NCBI GenBank assembly: GCA_964017185.1 | Contig: OZ024878.1 | Coordinates: 18,169,851-18,233,850 of the forward strand | Reading direction: 5' to 3' | Origin: Rugalucina vietnamica | Lineage: Eukaryota; Mollusca; Bivalvia; Lucinida; Lucinidae | DNA length: 64,000 nucleotides | Shown here: one piece after another, positions 60,701 to 64,000 of the stretch | Position numbering within the stretch: the first letter of the stretch is position 1 | Layout of the letters: each line of letters starts with the position of its first letter | The notes under the pieces: generated by a model | Told to the model about the DNA's origin: nothing | Databases searched by the model: none | The model's input: the letters and a program-made list of their open reading frames with translations, nothing else | Program-made: the position numbers and the translations under genes

Positions 60701-61228
60701 CGCCCCATGGACATAATAGTACTTTCAACACAATAACATTGAAGCGTTTGCGAAAACGAAATAACCGGGATTTCTAATGTTACTTTCTTTCAATAAATAT
60801 TCAATTTTTGCATTGACTGCACCTACCTATCAGTCAGTAGAAGAAACGCTGTAGGAGAAAACTCGAAAATCTTACCTCAACTTCGTTTCAATTTCAGTGT
60901 GTATCATCGATCATTTATCGGTTTGTATTCATTTGTATACAATACCACGTGATTGTCAGTAGTGAGAATACTTACTCTAAATCCTAATTTTCTAATATGT
61001 ATCCACTACCAAAGTTTCGAACAAAAATGAAGAAAAACAATATCTGGAAATCTAAAATGTTCGCACATGCAAGATAAATCCATTCGAATTCCACTTTTCT
61101 TATTTGTACTTGCAGGTGGCAAGGATTTACACGGCCTTGTGATGCGGTACCCAGCAGGAAAGGCTCTCTCACTGTATGATGACTGTGATTGGATTGAAAG
61201 CCCAGCAAGACCAGAATATCTATACTAG
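38795..61228 (+). CDS. Two-domain Cys-rich secreted or type II membrane protein, 8 exons, 286 aa
   Basis: Coding exons are 38795-38824, 43333-43381, 49594-49753, 50120-50217, 51599-51730, 59485-59659, 60411-60514 and 61116-61228. All introns are GT-AG, all phases agree, and the sum is 861 nt. Residues 1-10 are basic (R4, K5, K9, K10); residues 11-26 are a hydrophobic segment (IAALLLVMVVIFGFSI) that can be a signal peptide or signal anchor. Domain 1 spans about 27-112 (C29, P32, W39, C69, C93) and domain 2 about 158-249 (C160, P163, W170, C204, C229). They share the C-x2-P...W pattern with W ten residues after the first Cys, and both end in RLN. Sequons are N137-E-T, N171-Y-T and N231-I-T. Extra Cys are C140 and C273. 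The pattern resembles DUF7042-7045-type lophotrochozoan extracellular domains (recalled, not searched). Function unknown; a surface or secreted binding protein is an inference. Further in-phase exons hidden in long introns cannot be excluded. Confidence 0.82.
39262..39932 (+). mobile_element. Family L copy
   Basis: Starts in the coding end (ttctttaattgcacgccggtg) and runs to 'gcctacttgtacc'. Lies in intron 1 of the two-domain gene. Confidence 0.75.
40760..40995 (+). mobile_element. Family E MITE
   Basis: Complete copy in intron 1. TT on both sides. Very close in sequence to 50778-51013. Confidence 0.86.
41355..41623 (+). mobile_element. Family L 3' copy in intron 1
   Basis: 5'-truncated at 'gacttctgtggtgg', ends 'cttgtaccttttt'. 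Confidence 0.75.
41716..42100 (-). mobile_element. Family L 3' copy in intron 1
   Basis: Reverse copy from 'aaaaggtacaagtaggcag' to 'gtggtgaatctctaacc'. Forms an inverted pair with 41355-41623. Confidence 0.75.
42251..42452 (-). mobile_element. Family E MITE between 52-bp direct repeats
   Basis: Termini TGAGCCGC and GCGGCTCA, missing one hairpin arm. The direct repeats 42199-42250 and 42453-42504 abut both ends exactly. Confidence 0.85.
42961..43205. mobile_element. PIF/Harbinger-type MITE in intron 1
   Basis: Termini GGCCTCGTCACACATAAGCG and, in reverse, GGACTCGTTACACATAAGCG, continued as about 50-bp inverted arms. Flanked by TAA at 42958-42960 and 43206-43208. A SINE-tail foldback is nested inside. 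Confidence 0.78.
43048..43142. repeat. SINE-tail foldback
   Basis: 'gtttgtttgatttattgttt(t)acgtcc' and 'gggacgtaaagcaattaaacaaac' face each other around 'catagctgatgact', the 3' motif of the local SINE families. Confidence 0.5.
43333..43381 (+). CDS. Exon 2: signal peptide or signal anchor
   Basis: 49 nt between a tagtttcag acceptor and a gtaagatct donor. It encodes 16 hydrophobic residues in a row, joined in phase 0 to the basic decapeptide of exon 1, and leaves phase 1 for exon 3. Confidence 0.78.
43442..43680 (-). mobile_element. Family L 3' copy in intron 2
   Basis: Reverse, from 'ggtacaagtaggcaatgatc' to 'actctaaaacataaaa', 60 bases after exon 2. Confidence 0.72.
43693..43812 (+). mobile_element. 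Family E, degenerate
   Basis: 'tgaaccgcgtcatgagaaaac', 'gccgacacaaaacgg' and 'caaaggcgctgatcag' are recognisable; the right end is lost. Confidence 0.5.
43813..45089. other. Intron 2, unassigned
   Basis: Contains an unrecognised 106-codon open frame (44196-44516) without splice or homology support. Confidence 0.4.
45090..45775 (+). repeat. Repeat R, tandem pair
   Basis: Units start at about 45098 and 45474, both with 'gcagtgaaaacgttcaaaggg' and 'actatggatgatgtacgggg'. The joint is 'ctaataaaatataaaagc'. Confidence 0.72.
45925..46090 (+). repeat. Left inverted arm of the 3.3-kb element
   Basis: Reverse-complementary to 49060-49240. Ends with 'caagatggcgtttaagatggcggcca', a module repeated in looser form at about 46205 and 46380. 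Confidence 0.65.
46639..46920 (+). pseudogene. Decayed internal ORF of the 3.3-kb element
   Basis: A 93-codon open frame (QALMRKLLRCKNSSSTINDL... GINTLAHEFALETTS) ending at TAA 46918-46920. Codon-like stretches continue in other frames to about 47490, including a 70-codon frame at 47275. The pattern suggests a broken transposon gene, but no family was recognised and no catalytic residues can be assigned. Confidence 0.3.
48895..49240 (-). repeat. Right inverted arm, tandemly doubled
   Basis: Two copies of about 160 bases, each from 'gctatttctggcttcca' to 'aattccaggtcctctc'. Both pair with the left arm. Confidence 0.65.
49421..49583 (-). mobile_element. Family M fragment adjoining exon 3
   Basis: Reverse left half only, ending GGGCAGGTTTTCGTAAT. 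Exon 3 of the gene starts ten bases later. Confidence 0.75.
49594..49753 (+). CDS. Exon 3: first half of Cys-rich domain 1
   Basis: Acceptor ttattttcag, donor gtaagg. Enters in phase 1 and leaves in phase 2. Encodes residues 27-79 with C29, W39 and C69. The acceptor lies ten bases downstream of a fragment of MITE family M. Confidence 0.82.
50120..50217 (+). CDS. Exon 4: second half of Cys-rich domain 1
   Basis: Acceptor ctacttcag, donor gtatga. Enters in phase 2 and leaves in phase 1. Encodes about residues 80-112 with C93 and the closing IRLN. Confidence 0.8.
50298..50333. repeat. Tandem 18-bp GC-rich pair in intron 4
   Basis: GCCGCAGAACGCGGCGTC twice. Each is itself a small palindrome. 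The surroundings ('ctggggctat') match units C and D (about 25535 and 32030). Confidence 0.8.
50516..50723 (+). mobile_element. Family E MITE in intron 4
   Basis: Termini TGAGCCGCGACG and GACGCGGCTCA, flanked by AC on both sides. Part of the hairpin is deleted and 'agaggaattgtactatcag' is duplicated. Confidence 0.8.
50778..51013 (+). mobile_element. Family E MITE in intron 4
   Basis: Complete, flanked by TA on both sides. The minisatellite starts 48 bases later. Confidence 0.86.
51061..51503. repeat. 23-bp minisatellite, about 19 copies, in intron 4
   Basis: Unit 'aaatatttagacatacagtaaac'-like (23 bp). The variant 'aaatattaagac' recurs at 51271, 51340 and 51409, exactly 69 bp apart, so part of the array grew as a three-unit block. 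Confidence 0.93.
51599..51730 (+). CDS. Exon 5: inter-domain linker
   Basis: Acceptor cattttcag, donor gttcgt (weak consensus). Symmetric phase 1-1 exon of 44 codons, Pro-rich (GPQILPPNMQDYPTL), with sequon N137-E-T and C140. Its symmetric phase means it could be skipped without breaking the frame. Confidence 0.76.
52593..52673. repeat. 81-bp palindrome of TGACGTCA motifs
   Basis: GCACATGACGTCATAATGAC at the left reads as its reverse complement at the right, with two TGACGTCA-type octamers in each arm. The octamer equals the CRE/ATF site (known). Whether it binds anything here is unknown. Confidence 0.75.
52854..53098. mobile_element. Foldback MITE with CCAGTTGTTC ends, copy 1
   Basis: GGGCCCAGTTGTTC at the left, GAACAACTGGCTCC at the right. 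Inner arms 'aatacactgttattttttgttgat' and its complement form a hairpin. Confidence 0.75.
53106..53972 (-). repeat. LTR-like direct repeat, left copy (3' LTR on the minus strand)
   Basis: About 867 bases from 'tttaacgaatcgtcc' to 'gtgcaccataata', repeated nearly exactly at 55430-56644. GTAT lies outside this end (53102-53105) and outside the far end (56645-56648). Confidence 0.6.
54262..54438 (-). CDS. Out-of-frame continuation of the zinc-knuckle ORF
   Basis: Open for 58 codons in the frame shifted against 54434-55306, starting at the Cys that would complete knuckle 2 and ending at TAA. Contains a C-x2-C-x5-H-x4-C cluster and a C-x2-C-x4-H...C cluster. Confidence 0.5.
   Translation of the reverse strand, partial: CEKECIRCGSKKSHATIPCPADSVICKLCRVRGHFANTKQCEMYRIAISYENKKFNYA
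54434..55306 (-). CDS. Gag-like protein: coiled coil plus CCHC zinc knuckles
   Basis: 290 codons. Residues about 115-215 are charged heptad-like coiled coil (LKDEICKLKEENEELNLQL). A knuckle C257-x2-C260-x5-H266-x4-C271 is followed by C278-x2-C281-x4-H286, where the frame stops at an A7 run before the last Cys. A one-step frame change leads into another open stretch (54262-54438) with two more Cys/His clusters, so the gene is broken by a small indel or uses a frameshift. The layout (central coiled coil, C-terminal CCHC) is that of LTR-retrotransposon Gag; no protease, RT or integrase is found between the direct repeats. A domesticated gag is the alternative. Confidence 0.65.
   Translation of the reverse strand: MDFSLSRQHRYNAQSMRMLGGFNRQFSFYREMLFVAYIVPAESTRIFRNIKTQKSKTQKLRDQQRMQQFLERKSVCAVMPFSDISNEELSKSMPKFRNPDYDPVKECMLGSLETAWDKNDALKDEICKLKEENEELNLQLSEEKSRNQALENTHVTNDMQIKQLQCDIIQEPLKCATVQKDIEELKEVLIREKCVNMGHKSHILSLEAQITELNKSSKPETDLKPVSADVAKYGMYGKRSNPPIVSVDQKATKMNMCRKCGRTDGHPPARCKANHNECLNCSTRGHFKKM
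55430..56644 (-). repeat. LTR-like direct repeat, right copy (5' LTR on the minus strand), with insertion
   Basis: Matches 53106-53972 apart from an inserted polyadenylated sequence (55884-56225). On the minus strand the repeat is followed by AC then TGGTGCAGAATATCCGGG, a possible tRNA primer binding site (18 bases starting TGG). The ends are not the usual TG...CA. Confidence 0.55.
55884..56225 (-). mobile_element. Polyadenylated retroposon inside the right LTR-like repeat
   Basis: On the minus strand it ends GATGAGAAATAAA followed by a long A tract (T tract 55884-55911 on +). Flanked by ACGAAAACAA at 55874-55883 and 56226-56235, a 10-bp target duplication. The left LTR-like copy has the empty site. 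Probably a LINE 3' end or processed transcript; source unknown. Confidence 0.82.
56980..57329 (+). repeat. Repeat R next to the right end of the Harbinger-like element
   Basis: Near-identical to 34989-35331, ending 'actttttaggaccgccacag', just inside the element's right terminus. Confidence 0.72.
57494..57699 (+). mobile_element. tRNA-derived SINE with long A tail
   Basis: tRNA-like head (CCGTGGCTGAGTAGTTTGA, B-box-like GGATCGAGCCCC), body ending 'gagggacgtaaaactgaatt', then an A tract of about 40. Related to 63141-63303. The tail adjoins the 64-bp array. Confidence 0.7.
57700..58144. repeat. 64-bp tandem array, 7 copies
   Basis: Units start at 57700, 57764, 57828, 57889 (a preceding 3-bp loss), 57953, 58017 and 58081. 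Each contains 'cgctgcagcacaacctttg' and 'cttcgtcccagtcagcc'. Confidence 0.93.
58160..58412 (+). mobile_element. Family M MITE with better-matched ends
   Basis: Left CATTATGAAAACACGCCC and right GTTTTCGTAATG. The right end matches the left terminus more exactly than other copies. One core arm is deleted. Confidence 0.83.
58690..58918. mobile_element. Foldback MITE with CCAGTTGTTC ends, copy 2
   Basis: Reverse relative to copy 1: GGGGCCAGATGTTCAAAA left, TTTTGAACAACTGGTCCC right, with the same 'aatacactgttattttt' hairpin. Confidence 0.75.
58919..59484. other. End of intron 5, unassigned
   Basis: No repeat or exon recognised up to the exon 6 acceptor. Confidence 0.45.
59485..59659 (+). CDS. 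Exon 6: first half of Cys-rich domain 2
   Basis: Acceptor cattttacag, donor gtaggg. Phase 1 in, phase 2 out, identical to exon 3. Encodes C160-S-F-P, W170, sequon N171-Y-T, C204 and a YVLR end that matches the SFLLA end of exon 3. It follows the 7.75-kb intron 5. Confidence 0.82.
59700..60220 (-). mobile_element. Old family L copy in intron 6 with nested SINE
   Basis: Diverged reverse copy ('aatcagaaccaaagccccact..gccaggtgggaaa') interrupted by the SINE-like 59779-60056 and resumed at 'agcaattacgaactg'. Confidence 0.45.
59779..60056 (+). repeat. SINE-like repeat nested in an old LINE, intron 6
   Basis: 'ggggcctaaagaaataaat' to 'gactgggacgtcaccc..caaacaaacaaacaaa'. Confidence 0.6.
60411..60514 (+). 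CDS. Exon 7: second half of Cys-rich domain 2
   Basis: Acceptor aacttttcag, donor gtaagt. Phase 2 in, phase 1 out, identical to exon 4. Encodes C229, sequon N231-I-T, a PYYTYE segment and the closing SRLN. Confidence 0.82.
61116..61228 (+). CDS. Exon 8: C-terminal exon and stop
   Basis: Acceptor gtacttgcag, phase 1 in. Encodes the 37-residue tail with C273 and ends ...EYLY-TAG at 61226-61228. A second, dead copy follows at 61486-61615. Confidence 0.82.
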
Positions 61229-61230
61229 AA

Positions 61231-61236
61231 AATAAA
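61231..61236 (+). promoter_or_regulatory. Polyadenylation signal AATAAA
   Basis: AATAAA lies two bases after the stop codon. A very short 3'UTR would result if it is used. The downstream dead exon copy has lost the signal (AAGAAA). Confidence 0.5.
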
Positions 61237-61254
61237 CAATTATACATAGTCATT

Positions 61255-61471
61255 CAACTGAAAAAGTTTGATATTTTTCTTATTTTTGCTCAAAACATGG
61301 ATTGTGGGTACACGTTAGAACCGCCTCGCCGATGCGGTTCTAACGAGTACCCACAATCTATGTTTTGGAGCAAAAATAAGAAAAATAGGTATACTCCTGC
61401 AAACCCCAGTGTTTTTCTATATAAACGTGGGGTATAAGGGGGTATACATTACAAGGTCATGTTTTCCTGAT
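61255..61471 (+). mobile_element. Family M MITE, left end missing, between exon 8 and its copy
   Basis: Starts 'aactgaaaaagtttgatat', has the full core hairpin and ends 'catgttttcctgat'. Confidence 0.82.
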
Positions 61472-61485
61472 TATAGATAATAAAC

Positions 61486-61615
61486 GTGTGCAAGGATTTA
61501 CACGGCCTTGTGATGCGGTACCCAGCATGAAAGGCTCTCTCACTATATGATGACTGTGATTGGATTGAAAGCCCCGCAAGACCAGAATATCTATACTAGA
61601 AAAGAAACAATTATA
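61486..61615 (+). pseudogene. Dead tandem duplicate of exon 8
   Basis: Nearly identical to 61120-61248, separated from it by an inserted family M element. The splice acceptor is missing (cgtgtgcaagg replaces ttgcaggtggcaagg), a GGA codon has become TGA at 61528-61530, and AATAAA has become AAGAAA. Confidence 0.85.
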
Positions 61616-61617
61616 GA

Positions 61618-61856
61618 TGAGCCTGTGCGTGAGAAAACTAACAATTTTGGTTCCGACCAGGCCAGACACTAACCAGGCTGTACAGTCACAGAAGATGGTT
61701 AGAGGATGGAAATTTTGGATTTAGAAAGTAAAAGAATTGTAATTTCGTGTAGCGAAAGCAAAGGCGCTAAGTTACTGCGAAGCTGATGTGCGCCTTTGTT
61801 TTCGCATATATGCGTTGGTTTCGCATATATTGTTGGTTTTCCCATGCGGCGGCTCA
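61618..61856 (+). mobile_element. Family E MITE behind the dead exon copy
   Basis: Complete, flanked by GA on both sides. The uninterrupted sequence 'attatagataataaacgtg' occurs at about 61472. Confidence 0.84.
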
Positions 61857-62318
61857 GATAGTAAACGTGTGCTTGCTTCAGGGTTTAATCTTTGTCAACA
61901 ATTTTTCAGTCATTTCGACACGGCGCCACACTTCCCGTGTATTAACCATTGGGGAGTTAATGTGTATTTGGCGTCTGTGGGGTTCGAACAACCCCCCCCC
62001 CACCCCGACATCTATCCGAGCCTCGGTGTTATAAAAAAAAAAACTTCATGCTGAACTCAGCTGAAACAAAAAAATATAGCTCATAACTTTAAAACGCCAA
62101 CAAAAATTATTAGCAATTTGGTAATTTGGGTTGCCTCAGTATTTGTGATCAGTTTTAATTATAATCTCAGCTCTAGTAAGCACGGAAAACGTTTGCCAAG
62201 CCACTGTTCTCCCAATAATAGTAAATGTTAATACTTATCACATAATTATTTCACAAATGGTCTAAAGTGGCAGGATGACAAAGTGCAATTACTATGTACC
62301 CAGTTACGACGCGTACCT

Positions 62319-62596
62319 CATTATGAAAACTTGCCCATGCAATATACAGAGATTTTTTCACCTGTAAAAATTGAAAATTTCATTGGATTTTTAAAAATAT
62401 TTTTCTTATTTTTGCTCAAAACATAGATTGTGGGTACACGTTAGAACCGCCTCGCCGAGGCGGTTCAATCGAGTACCCACAATCTATGTTTTGAAACAAA
62501 AATAAGAAAAATAGGTATACCCCTGCATACCCCAGTTTTGCTGTATAAAAGTGGGGTTCAAGGGGGTACACATTACACGGACATGTTTTCCTGATG
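62319..62596 (+). mobile_element. Family M MITE
   Basis: Complete copy with both termini and core palindrome. Confidence 0.86.
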
Positions 62597-62629
62597 TTGA
62601 GACGCAATGAACAATGTGAAGTATGTATT

Positions 62630-62918
62630 TGAGCTCCCCTGAGGCGAAGGCTCACATGTGAGTTTATAGAATAGGCAGGCTCCGTCGTCCGTCCGTCGGC
62701 GTCGTCAGTTGTCGTCCGTCCACCATTTTCAAAGATATTATCCTCTGAACCCGCTTAGAAAATCAAAAAGTCAATTTTGTGTGAAGCATCTATATGAAGG
62801 CGGGACAAATGTGTTGATCACATAACCAAGATGGTCGCCATGGTCATATATGGTAAATACCCTTCAAAAGTCAGATCTGAGGTGAGCGTTTACAGGACCA
62901 TTGGTCCTCTTGTTAGTT
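62630..62918 (-). repeat. Bivalve-type dispersed repeat
   Basis: Starts (minus strand) 'aacaagaggaccaatggtcc' then 'aacgctcacct', a motif I recall as very common in bivalve genomes. The other end is 'gagctcccctgaggcg'. Degenerate CGTCC-rich middle. Confidence 0.6.
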
Positions 62919-63140
62919 TAGACACGACGAAATGAACATTTTAACCTGTAGCATGTTTTCATTATTAATATTATCATATATGTTATCATGTACAATTTCA
63001 TTATTAATTTGTTACCACTTAACATGTCATCAAAGACCGGAAAACCTGTATATATATTCATACCATTTTAGTCAGTTTAACGCCCCCCTTCAAGATTATT
63101 TCAGTCCATACGAGACGGGCTAATCAGTATGTAAGGCGAA

Positions 63141-63303
63141 CATGGGAGTATTCTGAGAAAAGCACACGACACACAAGCAAGTAGAACTGCGTTCATCTGA
63201 CATGTGCCCCGTGTGGAGCCCAAACACACGCCAGACACAGCAGTGCCTGAATGATCGGAAATGAAATCAGAGCTCTTCATCACTCTGCCACGAGGGCCGC
63301 CCA
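63141..63303 (-). repeat. SINE, related to 57494-57699
   Basis: On the minus strand 'ggcggccctcgtggcagagtg..gctctgatttca' and 'cactgctgtgtctgg' follow the same order as the 57.5-kb SINE. No A tail. Confidence 0.55.
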
Positions 63304-63535
63304 TACCAAAATTAACTTATAAATTATACATACATGTATATACATATAGGCGACGTAAAACATCGCATATATATTTTGTTATCACTAAGTCTATAGGGAC
63401 ATATAAAAATCGGAGATTGTCCCCAATGAGGCATGGAACCCAAACAATGAAAGTGATATCATGCGCAAGGGTGCATAAGAGTCACCTGGTGGGAATATGA
63501 GCTTTCGTCGTGAGAAATAAATGGATTGCTTGTTC

Positions 63536-63716
63536 CATTACGAAAACATGCCCATGCAATATATAGAGATTTTTTCAGGCGGTTCTAACGAGTACCCACA
63601 ATCTATGTTTTGGAGCAAAAATAAGAAAAAATAGATATACCCCTGCATACCCCAGTTTTGCTATATAAAAGTGGGGTTCAAGGGGGTATACATCACACGG
63701 ACATGTTTTCCTGACG
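63536..63716 (+). mobile_element. Family M MITE with internal deletion
   Basis: Both ends kept, but the left core arm and its flank are deleted from 'gattttttc' to 'aggcggttctaacg'. Confidence 0.83.
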
Positions 63717-63786
63717 CCAGTGGGGGTTTAACCTTCGACTTCTCTGTCCGTAGGTTGACGCACGTACCACCAGGCCACCGCGCAGA
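63717..63786 (-). repeat. tRNA-like SINE head
   Basis: On the minus strand 'gcgcggtggcctggtggtacg' (A-box-like) and 'ggttaaacccccac' (B-box-like). Directly abuts a family M element. Confidence 0.4.
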
Positions 63787-64000
63787 GGATAAAGACGATC
63801 AAAGGCTGAGAAAAATATAACAACAAATTTATGTGTATGGTTTTTTTTTATGTTAGGCTATCAAATATGGAAACTGGCATATGTTAGGGTATACTTTACC
63901 ACTCCATAAATTTATAATTTGTGTAGCGAATGTTAACGGGCAAGCATACTTTATGAATATGTAACACTGTCAGCCATATTATAGCACGATTCCAGGCAAT

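Overview
The window is animal nuclear DNA, AT-rich, with one interpretable multi-exon gene set in a dense mosaic of transposable elements. Features pointing to a bivalve-type mollusc are the repeat ending in the 'gaccattggtcctcttgtt' motif near 62.9 kb, tRNA-derived SINEs with 'gggacgtaaa...aaacaaacaaa' tails, and the overall repeat style. The species cannot be named from this sequence. There is no bacterial, phage or CRISPR content.

Gene. Eight + strand exons between 38,795 and 61,228 join with GT-AG introns and matching phases at every junction into an 861-nt reading frame (286 residues, then TAG). The product has a basic N-terminus, one hydrophobic signal/anchor segment, and two copies of a Cys-rich ectodomain of about 85 residues. 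Each domain is split by an intron at the same place and phase, so the protein arose by internal exon-pair duplication. It resembles the uncharacterised extracellular Cys-rich (DUF7042-7045-like) proteins of lophotrochozoans; that family call is from memory. The last exon has a dead tandem copy just downstream (61.5 kb). Decayed copies of the first coding exon lie at 2.0 and 7.0 kb.

0-15 kb: a duplicated block carrying the exon-1 copies (1.7-2.0 and 6.4-7.0 kb), LINE-like 3' ends, two tRNA-Gly copies (one pseudogene, one with acceptor mismatches), a palindromic element and SINEs.

15-34 kb: a tandem array of about 3.5 diverged units (A-D). Units A-C each contain one tRNA-Gly(GCC) locus followed by a conserved exon-like segment. 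The units differ by clean insertions of LINEs and MITEs, which gives empty sites and a relative order of events.

34-49 kb: LINE fragments, MITEs, introns 1-2 of the gene, and a 3.3-kb element with long inverted ends (45.9-49.2 kb).

49-61 kb: exons 3-8. Intron 4 holds a 23-bp minisatellite. Intron 5 holds a 5.5-kb PIF/Harbinger-like element (TAA target duplication) with a nested gag-like zinc-knuckle ORF between about 870-bp direct repeats, a further polyadenylated insertion in one repeat, and MITEs; a 64-bp tandem array follows.

61-64 kb: dead exon copy, MITEs, SINE fragments and the bivalve-type repeat.

The main recurring families are: M (CATTACGAAAAC...GTTTTCCTGATG MITE, about 280 bp, 12 copies), E (TGAGCCGC...GCGGCTCA MITE, about 237 bp, 2-bp target duplications), L (5'-truncated LINE-like copies sharing one 3' end) and R (about 340-bp dispersed or tandem repeat). 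All alignments were done by eye; no database search was possible.
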